A stretch of DNA of 64,000 nt from Prochlorococcus sp. AG-363-N20 (lineage in GTDB: Bacteria > Cyanobacteriota > Cyanobacteriia > PCC-6307 > Cyanobiaceae), in contig QCFX01000005.1 in assembly GCA_003280105.1 (NCBI GenBank), positions 1 through 64,000 on the forward strand, in the 5' to 3' direction. Both the position numbers and the translations under genes were made by a program. Below are positions 1-9,836 of this stretch, piece by piece (position 1 is the first letter of the stretch; each line of letters begins with the position of its first letter). The notes under the pieces are model-generated. The model worked only from the letters and a program-made list of their open reading frames with translations. It was not told the DNA's origin and did no database searches.

Positions 1-1925
1 CCAACGGCTAGCGCAAGGTTCCTACTTTGTTCGTCACCATGACGAATTTCACCAATTCGATTCAACTCAGGTTCAGCGACGCTTAAGACATCTAAACAAC
101 TCAAATCTGCATACAAGCTCACCACAGACTTACAAGGTAATAAAATCCACACATTCAAATCAGTAAGGCAAAGTAAAAGAGGGAATTGTCCAGGCCCATC
201 TAATTTATTTACGATTACTGCTGGAGTAACACGTCCACGAAGCTGGGGAGATTTCAAACTCACTAGAGTTCCAACACTTGCAAACTTTAAGGCAGAAGTC
301 AGTTCATTCGCCAAGGTCTCGGCCGCTTGCTTTTGAAGAATACGCAGTAGACGTCTTTCTTCTTTAAGACGACCTTTTTGCTTCTCATAATCTTCAAAAT
401 CTGTCCAAGGTACATCTCCTGCTAATCCTTGGAGTTGTCCCAACTGCAGACGCAGTTCATCAAGCAATTCTTCTTCTTCGACTAAATCAAGACTCGCCAA
501 ATACCGACCAAAACTCCGTTCAACAAGTTCCTTTGCTTTGCTAAGAGGGTATCGCTGTAAAAGGTTCAAAACCATTCCATAGCTAGGAGTGAACTGACTA
601 ACTAAAGGGTCAGGCGAGCAAGTGGCCAATTGGCCAGCCTCTCGAACTCCTTCAAAGCGATTTTGTACTGCAACCACATAACCTTGAGAGTCAAGGCCTC
701 GCCTACCAGCTCTGCCTGCCATTTGCAAAAATTCGCTCCCCATCAGTGGGCGGTGTCCCCGCTCAGTTCGCTTAGAAAGTGCAGAAATAACTGTGCTACG
801 CGCAGGCATATTTATTCCTGCAGCTAAGGTCTCAGTCGCAAAAACCACTTTAATCAACCCCTGCTGAAACAACTCCTCAACCAATTCCTTCCAAGCAGGT
901 AAAACACCTGCATGATGTGCCGCTATCCCACGCGTCAATGCATTGGCATGAAACCCTTCACGAACAGCCTCCGGATTCGCTTTGGTATATGCAAGAAGAC
1001 GTTCTTCTATTAATTTCTGTTGATCTACAGAAACCAAACACTTAGATCCCATGTCTCTTACAGCTTTATCGCAACCACGACGGCTAAAAATAAAATAAAT
1101 AGCAGGAAGCATATCGAGTTCTTCCATTTGAGAAACCACAAAACTGATTGGTGGAGACTCAGGCTGAAGTGGTTTATTAGAACGCCCTTTACGCCTATGT
1201 CCTTTAGGAGCCCGCCAAACCTTGCAATTCGGATGCAAGGTTTTTCCATCTTCCTTTAAGAGAGGATGCAGCCCTTTAGCACTGCAGAAGCTGAAATGAA
1301 GAGGAATAGGGCGAAAATCACTGCTGATCAATTGAGTCGGCCCATGAACTCGCTGAATCCAATCAGTGAGCTGCCCTGCATTCGCCACCGTTGCAGAAAG
1401 TGCTACCAATTGCACAGATGAAGGGCAATGAATTATCGATTCTTCCCAAACAGTTCCACGTTGAAAATCATTCATGTAATGACATTCATCAAGAACAACA
1501 GCCTCAACATCTAAAAGTGGATCATCTTTTTCATCAGCTTCCGCATAAAGCATGTTGCGAAAAATCTCCGTCGTCATAACAACGATCGAAGCGTCACGAT
1601 TAACACTAAAATCACCTGTCATAAGTCCCACGTTTTCTGCACCAAACTGTTCTCTGAAATCGCGAAGTTTTTGATTAGACAGAGCTTTTAAAGGAGTTGT
1701 ATAAAAAACTTTTTGTTTATGAGCAATCGCCCGATAAATTGCATATTCACCCACAACAGTCTTTCCTGAGCCAGTAGGCGCGCCAACAACCACTGAATGC
1801 CCTTGATTTAGTGCATCAATCGCCTCAAGTTGAAACGCATCCAAACTGAACGAAAAAATCTCTGCTGGATCCAATCCAGGCTTGACGACGCCAGAGGAAT
1901 TCGTAACGTTCTTGGCTGAACTCAT
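1..1925 (-). CDS. Superfamily II DEAD/DEAH-box (Ski2-like) RNA helicase, 3' part cut by window edge
   Basis: Reverse-strand translation from ATG at 1925 gives MSSAKNVTNSSG...GHSVVVGAPTGSGKT (Walker A) and AVVLDECHYMND (DExH box); open to the window edge; absent from the ORF track because it is partial. Confidence 0.88.
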   Translation of the reverse strand, partial: MSSAKNVTNSSGVVKPGLDPAEIFSFSLDAFQLEAIDALNQGHSVVVGAPTGSGKTVVGEYAIYRAIAHKQKVFYTTPLKALSNQKLRDFREQFGAENVGLMTGDFSVNRDASIVVMTTEIFRNMLYAEADEKDDPLLDVEAVVLDECHYMNDFQRGTVWEESIIHCPSSVQLVALSATVANAGQLTDWIQRVHGPTQLISSDFRPIPLHFSFCSAKGLHPLLKEDGKTLHPNCKVWRAPKGHRRKGRSNKPLQPESPPISFVVSQMEELDMLPAIYFIFSRRGCDKAVRDMGSKCLVSVDQQKLIEERLLAYTKANPEAVREGFHANALTRGIAAHHAGVLPAWKELVEELFQQGLIKVVFATETLAAGINMPARSTVISALSKRTERGHRPLMGSEFLQMAGRAGRRGLDSQGYVVAVQNRFEGVREAGQLATCSPDPLVSQFTPSYGMVLNLLQRYPLSKAKELVERSFGRYLASLDLVEEEELLDELRLQLGQLQGLAGDVPWTDFEDYEKQKGRLKEERRLLRILQKQAAETLANELTSALKFASVGTLVSLKSPQLRGRVTPAVIVNKLDGPGQFPLLLCLTDLNVWILLPCKSVVSLYADLSCLDVLSVAEPELNRIGEIRHGDEQSRNLALAV

Positions 1926-2049
1926 AGACTAAATCTTATCGAGCACTTCAATTCCCCTCATGCAATAGCTTCATTAGAAGCAAGGTTTAGAACTAATTCA
2001 TAAGAAGAAGTTAACCAAATTTTAAAGAACCCCAGAAGAGACTAGACAA

Positions 2050-3192
2050 ATGCAAAGATTTCACTCAGCAAGACTTCGTAAATTAAGGACATGGGCCCGT
2101 GGAGAGAAGCCTCATGAGTTCATAGCAAAAGGAGAACGGGAAGCAGCAAGACCGCTGATAGACCTAGCTAGCAATGACTACTTAGGCCTAAGCCGACACC
2201 CAGCACTTATTCGAGCTGCAGAAATGGCCATGACAATAGATGGAGTAGGCGCTGGAGCTTCAATGTTCATAACTGGAAGTCGCCCTATCCACAAAGAATT
2301 AGAAGATGCTTTAGCTGATTGGATAGGCCAGGAAAGTGTCCTACTTTTCCCAAGTGGTTTTCAAGCAAACTTAGCCGCAGTAATCGCACTAGCCGATAGG
2401 AATACAATAGTTATAGCAGACAAACTTATACATCATTCTCTTCTCGTAGGCGTGAAAGCTAGCGGTGCAAAGTTAAAACGATTTGCACACAATGATGTAA
2501 ACGAGCTTAAAAGGCACCTAACACACATTAGAGACCATCACGCCAAGAAAAAAGTCGTTGTGATAACAGAAAGTCTTTTTAGTATGGAAGGAACAAGTCC
2601 TCCTATTGAAAAAATCGGACAGATTTGTGCGCATTTTGAAGCAGCGCTATTGGTTGATGAAGCACATGCTCTTGGTGTTATTGGCCCTCAGGGGAAAGGA
2701 CTATGCCATGACCTGACCTATTCCCCCAAGATAATTAGCGGAACATTTGGAAAAGCATTTGGGAGTGGTGGAGCATTCTTAGCAAGTAATAACAAGATTA
2801 GAGAAGAATTAATTCAAGCTAGTGGATCATTTCGATACACCACAGCTCTTGCCCCTCCACTTGCTGCTGCGGCATTAGCTTCCTTGAAACTCATGCAAGC
2901 TAATCCACATTGGAGCTTCGAGTTACAAGAAAAAGCAACCCAATGGAGATCTACCCTGGAAAAAGAAGGTTGGCCACGTCCACCTGGAAATGGGCCAATA
3001 CTCTCTCTCATAATTGGAGAAGATCAAGCTACTCTTAATCTTCAGAATCGGCTTGAAACAGCAGGTCTCCTCTGTGTTGCAATTCGTCCTCCCACTGTTC
3101 CTGAGGGATCAGCACGTTTGAGATTAGTACTTCGTAGGGGTTTACCCGATGAAACTTTAGAAAGACTAGTTAATGGACTAAAACAACCATGA
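2050..3192 (+). CDS. bioF: 8-amino-7-oxononanoate synthase
   Basis: PLP alpha-oxoamine synthase motifs (LASNDYLGLSRHP, GSRPIHKELE, DEAHALGVIGPQGKG, SGTFGKAFGSGGAF); first gene of a biotin cluster. Confidence 0.93.
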   Translation: MQRFHSARLRKLRTWARGEKPHEFIAKGEREAARPLIDLASNDYLGLSRHPALIRAAEMAMTIDGVGAGASMFITGSRPIHKELEDALADWIGQESVLLFPSGFQANLAAVIALADRNTIVIADKLIHHSLLVGVKASGAKLKRFAHNDVNELKRHLTHIRDHHAKKKVVVITESLFSMEGTSPPIEKIGQICAHFEAALLVDEAHALGVIGPQGKGLCHDLTYSPKIISGTFGKAFGSGGAFLASNNKIREELIQASGSFRYTTALAPPLAAAALASLKLMQANPHWSFELQEKATQWRSTLEKEGWPRPPGNGPILSLIIGEDQATLNLQNRLETAGLLCVAIRPPTVPEGSARLRLVLRRGLPDETLERLVNGLKQP

Positions 3193-3905
3193 AAGAAGTA
3201 ATTGCAATGCATGGCTGGGGTGGAGATAGCAATACATGGCAACATTGGTCTGAGATTTTTCAAGAAAACGGATGGTTCTGGGCAAGTGGTGAGCGAGGTT
3301 ACGGAGTAATCCCACCGAGAATGCCTACTTGGACTAAGCTTAGTCATAAAAGAGATGGTCAACGGCGAGTAGTAATAGGTCATTCACTAGGGCCACATCT
3401 CTTACAAGAATCAATCCTTCAAGAAGCAACAGATCTCGTATTTATATGTAGCTTTAGTCGCTTCGTTCCTAAAGGAGTGAAAAGCAATTATTTAAAAAAC
3501 GCTCTGAAAAGTATGCAGAAAGACCTTGGCTCACCTAATGAGGCGATAATGCTAAAAAAATTTCTCAACAAAGCATGTCAGCCAGAGCGATTGAGTCCCT
3601 TACCAGCTGGTCCAATTACTGAAGGGATAAGCTCGACAGGCCGTGAGATATTAAAGGCTGATTTGAAGTTGCTCATTCAAAGCGAAGGTCTACCACCTGG
3701 CATATCTAAACAATCAAGAGTGCTAGTCATACAAGGAGATCAAGATCGCATAATTGATCAAGCCTCTCAGAAACTCTTACTAGATGAACTCAAAGAACAT
3801 CTTGAATCAGAACCTACTTATTGGAATATTGCTGGAGTAGGACATGCTTTGCTCCCAATTGCACTCATTGCACAAGTTCACGATTGGCTCGAGTCAAACC
3901 AATGA
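3189..3905 (+). CDS. Alpha/beta hydrolase, probable pimeloyl-ACP methyl ester esterase (BioK/BioG-type)
   Basis: MHGWGGDSNTW, nucleophile elbow VIGHSLG, C-terminal GVGHALL; 4-nt overlaps with bioF and bioC. Confidence 0.75.
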   Translation: MKEVIAMHGWGGDSNTWQHWSEIFQENGWFWASGERGYGVIPPRMPTWTKLSHKRDGQRRVVIGHSLGPHLLQESILQEATDLVFICSFSRFVPKGVKSNYLKNALKSMQKDLGSPNEAIMLKKFLNKACQPERLSPLPAGPITEGISSTGREILKADLKLLIQSEGLPPGISKQSRVLVIQGDQDRIIDQASQKLLLDELKEHLESEPTYWNIAGVGHALLPIALIAQVHDWLESNQ

Positions 3906-4657
3906 GTAGTAATTGGGCAGATGTAGTCTTAAAGAACTTTAGTGATGCAGCCTCTAGCTATGAGAAAGAGGCTGACCTACAACGTCAATTTGCCTGGGAG
4001 TTAGCAAAGCAGTGCGCTAAACAATCAATTCCTAGAGGGTTATGGATAGATCTTGGCACAGGAACAGGTTTATTAGCCGAAGCGCTTGAACATCACAACC
4101 CCAATCAAAGGGTCATCAGGGTAGATGGGAGTAAAAAAATGCTTGCTCAACATCAAACTGGCAAACATACACAATTATGGGATCTCAACCAAGGACTTCC
4201 TGCTTGGCACAAATCACCTGCTTTACTTGCTTCAAACTTCGCCCTGCATTGGTTAGATCAACCAACAAAAAGATTAGAAGAATGGTTTACTGCTTTAAAG
4301 CAAGGTGGATGGATAGCGATCACAAGTCCAGTTAATGGGAGTTTCACAGAATGGGAACAAGCAGCAAATGCCGCAGGTGTCCCTTCAACCGCGCTTTCTT
4401 TTCCCTCTCAAGATGCATTAATAAGAGCCTTCGCACCAGAAAAAATCAAGTTTAAAAAGTTATACCGGTTTACACAGAAATCTTCATCTGCAATTGCACT
4501 TTTAAAGCCAATTTTAAGAACTGGAGCTCAAGCAAGTCCTAAAGCTAGCAACAGTATTGGGAGCTTACGTAGACTGCTTGAAGCATGGCCTCGATCTAAA
4601 GGTTGTGATGAAGTAAAACTAACTTGGTTGATCCAATTACTATTAGTACAGAAATGA
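3902..4657 (+). CDS. bioC: Malonyl-ACP O-methyltransferase
   Basis: ATGA overlap gives start 3902 (MSSNWADVVLKNFSDAASSYEKEADLQRQFA); SAM motif LWIDLGTGTGLLAEAL; ORF track start 3821 lies inside the previous gene. Confidence 0.88.
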   Translation: MSSNWADVVLKNFSDAASSYEKEADLQRQFAWELAKQCAKQSIPRGLWIDLGTGTGLLAEALEHHNPNQRVIRVDGSKKMLAQHQTGKHTQLWDLNQGLPAWHKSPALLASNFALHWLDQPTKRLEEWFTALKQGGWIAITSPVNGSFTEWEQAANAAGVPSTALSFPSQDALIRAFAPEKIKFKKLYRFTQKSSSAIALLKPILRTGAQASPKASNSIGSLRRLLEAWPRSKGCDEVKLTWLIQLLLVQK

Positions 4658-5304
4658 TTGGACATTATGCAGGCATAGTTATTTGTGGAACCGACACTGA
4701 TGTTGGGAAAACTATCGTCAGCGCTTTACTAGTCCAAGGCCTCCGAGGCACTTATTGGAAACCAGTACAGAGTGGTTTAGAAGGAGATGGCGACACCGGT
4801 ACAGTATGTAGGTTGCTCAACCTTAATGAACAAAGATGGGTCACAGAAGCTTATAGATTCAAAGCACCCGTTTCACCTCATTGGGCAGCAGAGCAAGAAA
4901 ACAAGTTAATTTCTTCTGACAACCTTCTCCTTCCAAAAGCGAAAAGTCCTCTAATAATAGAAACAGCGGGAGGGCTTTGCGTTCCTCTTAATCGTCAACT
5001 ACTGCAAATCGATCAACTAAAGAGTTGGCAACTACCAGTAGTACTAGTTGCACGAACAGGACTAGGGACTCTTAATCACACATTGCTTAGTCTTGAGGCA
5101 TTAAGGGCCAGAAACATAGATGTTGTTGGTCTCATTCTCAATGGTCCTCCTCATCTTGACAATCCAAAAACTCTGGAGCAACTAGGTGATGTCAAAATCA
5201 TTGGGCACTTACCTCCTCTTCCCAAACTTAATGCACAAGCCCTTGCCGACGTATGGGAAGAACAACACATAGGCATGACACTCTCAAAACTTCTCAGCAA
5301 ATAA
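4654..5304 (+). CDS. bioD: Dethiobiotin synthetase
   Basis: VICGTDTDVGKTIVSALL, WKPVQSG, ETAGGLCVPL; ATG at 4654 overlaps the bioC stop (ATGA). Confidence 0.92.
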   Translation: MIGHYAGIVICGTDTDVGKTIVSALLVQGLRGTYWKPVQSGLEGDGDTGTVCRLLNLNEQRWVTEAYRFKAPVSPHWAAEQENKLISSDNLLLPKAKSPLIIETAGGLCVPLNRQLLQIDQLKSWQLPVVLVARTGLGTLNHTLLSLEALRARNIDVVGLILNGPPHLDNPKTLEQLGDVKIIGHLPPLPKLNAQALADVWEEQHIGMTLSKLLSK

Positions 5305-5331
5305 TTTTGCTTTCATCTCAATGCTTTCAAA

Positions 5332-6615
5332 ATGAGCAATCATCTAAAAAAATGGAATCCTCATCTTTGGCCTCCATTCACTCAAATATCATCAGCCATA
5401 CCTCCTCAACGAGTTCATTCAGGAGATGGAGCTCTGTTACTGCTAGATAGGGAAACTCCATTAATTGATGGAATTAGCAGCTGGTGGGTCACCCTGCATG
5501 GGCATGCAAATTCCTATATCAGCAATGCAATTGCTGAACAAGCCAACCAATTAGAACAAGTCATCTTCGCAGATTTTATACATCCCCAAGCTGAGCATCT
5601 ATCCAATCGGTTAAGCACGCTAACCGGTTTAGATCGTTTGTTCTTTTCAGACAATGGCTCAACCGCTGTAGAAGTAGCACTTAAAATCGCCTGTCAATGG
5701 TGGCAAAACCTGAATGAACCTCGTTACCAACTTATTGCATTTGAAGGGGCTTATCACGGAGATACTTTTGGAGCGATGGCTGTAGGAGAAAGAAATTTAT
5801 TTAACGCTCCATTTGAAAAAATGCTCTTTCCAGTTAGCAGGCTCCCATGGCCTGCCACCTGGTGGGACGATCAAGAAATCGAAGGTCGTGAGAGACGAGT
5901 CTTGAAAGACTTAGAAAAACTTCTTGAAACACCTACAGCAGCAGTAATTTTTGAATCTCTTGTGCAAGGCGCTGGTGGAATGTCAATGGTAAGACCAGAG
6001 TTTTTACAACAAGTTGAAAAGCGTGCAAAGCAAGCAGGTGCTCTCGTAATTACTGATGAAGTAATGACGGGATTTGGCAGATGTGGAACATTATTCGCCT
6101 ATGAGCAAATCGGAATTCAACCAGACCTTGTGGCCTTATCTAAAGGTTTAACTGGTGGATTTCTGCCTATGGGTGTAACGATGGCAAGGGAGGAGATTTT
6201 CTCAGCCTTTATAGGAGAAGAAGCCAATTTAACTTTCTGGCATGGCCATAGTTTTACTGGAAACCCTTTAGGTTGTGCAGCTGCAAATGCAAGCTTGGAT
6301 CTTCTCGAGGAAAGCCCCGACCAATACAAACAATTTGAGTCCAGGCATAAGCATTACATGGAAGGTCTTTCAAAACATTCCAAAGTGACTAAGCCTCGGG
6401 TCAAAGGAACAATTGCAGCTTTTGATATGAGAGTAGACGGGCCAGAGGGCTACCTAAATAAAGCTGGGCAAGCTATTAAAAGCTTTGCGATGAAAAACGG
6501 TGTTTTCATACGTCCCTTAGGAAATGTTGTTTATTTATTACCCCCTCTCTGTATAAATGACTCACAACTGGAGCAATGCTATTCAGTGATTAAAGAAGGC
6601 CTAGACAGGCTTTGA
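5332..6615 (+). CDS. bioA: Adenosylmethionine-8-amino-7-oxononanoate aminotransferase
   Basis: Class-III aminotransferase motifs (FSDNGSTAVEVALK, ITDEVMTGFGRCG, ALSKGLTGGFLPMG) next to bioD. Confidence 0.93.
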   Translation: MSNHLKKWNPHLWPPFTQISSAIPPQRVHSGDGALLLLDRETPLIDGISSWWVTLHGHANSYISNAIAEQANQLEQVIFADFIHPQAEHLSNRLSTLTGLDRLFFSDNGSTAVEVALKIACQWWQNLNEPRYQLIAFEGAYHGDTFGAMAVGERNLFNAPFEKMLFPVSRLPWPATWWDDQEIEGRERRVLKDLEKLLETPTAAVIFESLVQGAGGMSMVRPEFLQQVEKRAKQAGALVITDEVMTGFGRCGTLFAYEQIGIQPDLVALSKGLTGGFLPMGVTMAREEIFSAFIGEEANLTFWHGHSFTGNPLGCAAANASLDLLEESPDQYKQFESRHKHYMEGLSKHSKVTKPRVKGTIAAFDMRVDGPEGYLNKAGQAIKSFAMKNGVFIRPLGNVVYLLPPLCINDSQLEQCYSVIKEGLDRL

Positions 6616-6646
6616 ATTAAGCAAGTATCAAATTCAAATAAAAGAG

Positions 6647-6952
6647 TTAAGGACCTTCAAATATTGCGTCTTGAATGTCAGATCGAGACAAGGCATACGA
6701 GAAAGACAACTGACTTCGTTTCCCCTCTTTTTGCCAAATCACTTGCAAACATTCCTTCTCCATGAATAATTCTGCAGACCAAAGTGGTTGCACCCATAAC
6801 CAAACGCATGGGTTCTTATCACTTTTCTTCGCACCTAGTTCATGGAGCCATTGTTCAATGGCAGCTAATGAGTGTTGGTTTAAAGGCGTATGAGCTGGAG
6901 GTAATTTGCTTATCACTTTTCCTTGGAAAGATTGAAAGGTTGATAGGTTCAT
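6647..6952 (-). CDS. DUF3143-type conserved protein
   Basis: LPPAHTPLNQHSLAAIEQWLHELGA resembles cyanobacterial DUF3143; ATG at 6952 preferred over the ORF track start 7015. Confidence 0.65.
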   Translation of the reverse strand: MNLSTFQSFQGKVISKLPPAHTPLNQHSLAAIEQWLHELGAKKSDKNPCVWLWVQPLWSAELFMEKECLQVIWQKEGKRSQLSFSYALSRSDIQDAIFEGP

Positions 6953-7400
6953 AGTTAACAATGAGCCAACTAGGCCTGACCTGCAACTCACGGCCATTAA
7001 AAGATGCAAAAACAATGCCTAACAACAAGCTCATCAAAAGTGCAAACCCCAGTAAAAGTAAGGAAAACAATTCTCCTCCTGACAAAGGGCGTCGCACTTC
7101 TGCTCCTCTAACTGCCTTCGATGAGGGTCTAGTCGGCAAATAGCTCCCAAGGGCGTGCGGAGTATTCTGCAAAGTCTCTTGATTTAAACGTTGGTCGTAT
7201 CCTTCTCTCAGTATTGGATCAGAAAGCAATTCATAGGCCTCACAAACTTGTTGAAATTTGATTGCCGCCTCCTCAGAAGGGAGAACCGTTGTGTCTGGGT
7301 GAAGTGTCTTTGTTAGTCTCCTAAAGGCCATGTGGAGAGCTTGTGCATCAGCAGAATGAGGCACTCCAAGTAGTTCATAATGGGTTTTAGGAATTGCCAA
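6855..7400 (-). CDS. DnaJ-domain protein with C-terminal transmembrane segment
   Basis: N-terminal J domain (HYELLGVPHSADAQALHMAFRRLTKTLHPDT) and hydrophobic LFSLLLLGFALLMSLLLGIVFA. Confidence 0.8.
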   Translation of the reverse strand: MAIPKTHYELLGVPHSADAQALHMAFRRLTKTLHPDTTVLPSEEAAIKFQQVCEAYELLSDPILREGYDQRLNQETLQNTPHALGSYLPTRPSSKAVRGAEVRRPLSGGELFSLLLLGFALLMSLLLGIVFASFNGRELQVRPSWLIVNYEPINLSIFPRKSDKQITSSSYAFKPTLISCH

Positions 7401-7460
7401 AAGCGTAAAAACCTACTTCAAAGACATTTACCTAGTGATCATCTCAGGAAAAGACTAGTC

Positions 7461-8222
7461 ATGAGGAATAGTTTTGATTTTACAAATAATAATGACTATA
7501 AGAAACCTCATGAATCTATCTGGGAAAAGTTGAACTGGTCGCCAAATAGCAAACAAATAGATCAATTTATTAGTCTTCAGAAGTTACTAAATGATTTTAA
7601 TGAAACAGTAAATTTAACTCGTCTTTTAAAAGGAGAAGATTATTGGATAGGACAGGTTCTAGATAGTCTTTTACCGCTAAAAACTGAATTGCAAAGTCCT
7701 TTCAGAAGTCTTAGCTGTGTAGACATAGGAAGTGGCTGTGGATTCCCAGGATTGGCTGTAGCGATTGCATTCCCGCAGGCAAAAGTCACGTTAATTGATG
7801 CAGTTTACAAAAAAACAGCTGCTTTAAAAAAAATCACCAATGCACTTAATTTAGCGGAGAGAGTCAAAATATATACAGAGCGAGCAGAGTTAACAGGACA
7901 AAGGGAAGATTCCAGGGGAACTTTTCATTTAGCAATTGCGAGAGCTGTTGCATCTCCTCCAATCACAGCTGAATATCTAATCCCACTAATCAGATTAGAT
8001 GGAGAAGCTCTTCTCTTTAGAGGGAAATGGAGCCAAGCAGATGAAACCAACCTCATTGCAGCTCTTGTACCACTCAAAGCCAGAATCAAAAAAACTGAAG
8101 GTCTTACTTTGCCAGGAAATCGTGGTGTACGAACTGTTATTCGACTAGAAGCAATGTCTCCCTGCCCAAGAGCTTATCCAAGAGCTGTAGGCATCCCTAC
8201 AAAAAGGCCTTTAGGCAGTTAA
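7461..8222 (+). CDS. rsmG: 16S rRNA (guanine527-N7)-methyltransferase
   Basis: FNETVNLTRLLKGEDYWIGQVLDSL, VDIGSGCGFPGLAVAI; ATG at 7461 is more plausible than 7380. Confidence 0.9.
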   Translation: MRNSFDFTNNNDYKKPHESIWEKLNWSPNSKQIDQFISLQKLLNDFNETVNLTRLLKGEDYWIGQVLDSLLPLKTELQSPFRSLSCVDIGSGCGFPGLAVAIAFPQAKVTLIDAVYKKTAALKKITNALNLAERVKIYTERAELTGQREDSRGTFHLAIARAVASPPITAEYLIPLIRLDGEALLFRGKWSQADETNLIAALVPLKARIKKTEGLTLPGNRGVRTVIRLEAMSPCPRAYPRAVGIPTKRPLGS

Positions 8223-9430
8223 GTATGAGAGAGCCTTGATTCACTGCTATTAGCTAAACGTGAACGTAAATGGCGCAAGACTCCAGGGATTTTCTTACTC
8301 CAAGGACTTTGAATTAAAGCACTTTGTAAATCCTTTTCACTAATTGTGTGATCCAAGCAATCAGCATTCTCCCCAGGGAACCAATGACTTCCGTTACCAA
8401 GCAGGCCATATCTTGATTTTGCAAAACTTTCCATATCCCAGGCCTCAATAAGATTGTGAAGCCAAAGCAAAACTGGGACATTCATATTCCCTGGCGTCTT
8501 CTGCCAACTTGGCAAACCTACATGCCATGTATTCACCCAAGACTCCCCAAGAGTAGAGATAGCAGCATTACTCAGTCTTTGTTGAATTGGGCTCAGCAAT
8601 TCATCGGCTCGTGGCAACAGAGAAATGGCCTTTAAATGAAGAACCAAGTCCTCTGGCTTCGCCGCTCCAACGCTAATAGTATGAACTCTTTGATCTCTCA
8701 AGCAAAAGAGGTCATTAAAAACAATCGGATGCAAAGGATCACAAAGCTCTAACAATCTTGAAGAAGGCGTATGTAAGTGTCCGCCCTTATCCGTTGGGCT
8801 AATAATAAATATGCCAAGGTCAAGATCAGCTGCAGCGGTCAAAGCAGACTCATTGTCCGGACGAATGAAATACCAATGCAAGTTCACATAATCAAACTGA
8901 TTTGTCTTAATTGCATCAACAATTAAATCTGTCGATCCATGTGTAGAAAATCCAACAGACGAAATCAAACCATTTTTCTGCCACCGTTTCACAACATCTA
9001 AACAGCCACCTTGTCGAACCGTCTGTTCCAAGTGCTCTGGAAGGTTTAATCCATGAATCGCTAATAAATCTAATTTTTGACAGTTAAGTTTTCGAAAACT
9101 CAGTTCCAGCTCTGCTTCAAACTGCTTTGGATCTTCTCTAGGCGGAATTTTAGTTTGAATGATCCTATTAGGATCCGGCAGGTTCTTCATGGCCCATCCA
9201 AGCTGTAGTTCAGAAGTCCCGTAATGCCTTGCTGTCTCAATATGGTTAAAGCCTTTGATAACTGCTTCTTGAAGAGTTTTCTCTAATTTTTTTTGACTTT
9301 GAGGTGTAATTTCATCTGGGTGAAGATCCTTCCAACTCTGCTGAAAACGCATAGACCCCAATGATAAAACAGGCATATTGAGACCAGTTCGTCCAAATCT
9401 TCTGACAGGAATAGAGCAAGAAGAAGACAA
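8219..9430 (-). CDS. Aldo/keto reductase family oxidoreductase (COG1453-like)
   Basis: RRFGRTGLNMPVLSLGSMRF, HIETARHYGTSE, QTKIPP, SVGFSTHG; long C-terminal domain. Confidence 0.82.
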   Translation of the reverse strand: MSSSCSIPVRRFGRTGLNMPVLSLGSMRFQQSWKDLHPDEITPQSQKKLEKTLQEAVIKGFNHIETARHYGTSELQLGWAMKNLPDPNRIIQTKIPPREDPKQFEAELELSFRKLNCQKLDLLAIHGLNLPEHLEQTVRQGGCLDVVKRWQKNGLISSVGFSTHGSTDLIVDAIKTNQFDYVNLHWYFIRPDNESALTAAADLDLGIFIISPTDKGGHLHTPSSRLLELCDPLHPIVFNDLFCLRDQRVHTISVGAAKPEDLVLHLKAISLLPRADELLSPIQQRLSNAAISTLGESWVNTWHVGLPSWQKTPGNMNVPVLLWLHNLIEAWDMESFAKSRYGLLGNGSHWFPGENADCLDHTISEKDLQSALIQSPWSKKIPGVLRHLRSRLANSSESRLSHT

Positions 9431-9437
9431 AAAGATT

Positions 9438-9827
9438 TTAATTATTTAATTCACGGTGAAATCGCCTAGAAATTTTTGGCAGCATCCCAAGCGATTGCAA
9501 ATCTAATGCTGCAAGCATGGATTGCAAATTGCCTAACTCTTCAAAATCGACCCAATGAATACAATCAACTGGGCAAGTGTCAATTGCTTCCTGAATTATT
9601 TCAGAGCTATCTCCATCCTGTCTAATAACTCGAGATCTGCCAAAATTTGGCTCTACAACAAAAGTATTAGAAGCAACATTTGCGCAATAACGACATCCAA
9701 TACATGTCGATTCATCTACCCACACTGCTTTTTCACGAAGCTTTCCCCCAAGGCAAGGCTCCCTTCCATTTTGGTCAAGACTTGGCTGAACCTTGACCTT
9801 AAAAGCAATAACAGGATCAAAACTCAA
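9438..9827 (-). CDS. 4Fe-4S ferredoxin
   Basis: ESTCIGCRYCANVASNTF...AIDTCPVDCIHWV (CxxCxxC...CP). Confidence 0.88.
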   Translation of the reverse strand: MSFDPVIAFKVKVQPSLDQNGREPCLGGKLREKAVWVDESTCIGCRYCANVASNTFVVEPNFGRSRVIRQDGDSSEIIQEAIDTCPVDCIHWVDFEELGNLQSMLAALDLQSLGMLPKISRRFHRELNN

Positions 9828-9836
9828 TTGACCTAA

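Noticed and set aside
1020-1259. 79-aa + and 63-aa - ORFs (1020-1259 / 1058-1249)
   Set aside because: Both lie within the clearly coding helicase on the minus strand; no domain signal.
3042-3383. 113-aa minus-strand ORF spanning bioF/hydrolase junction
   Set aside because: Antisense to two well-supported genes with 4-nt overlap.
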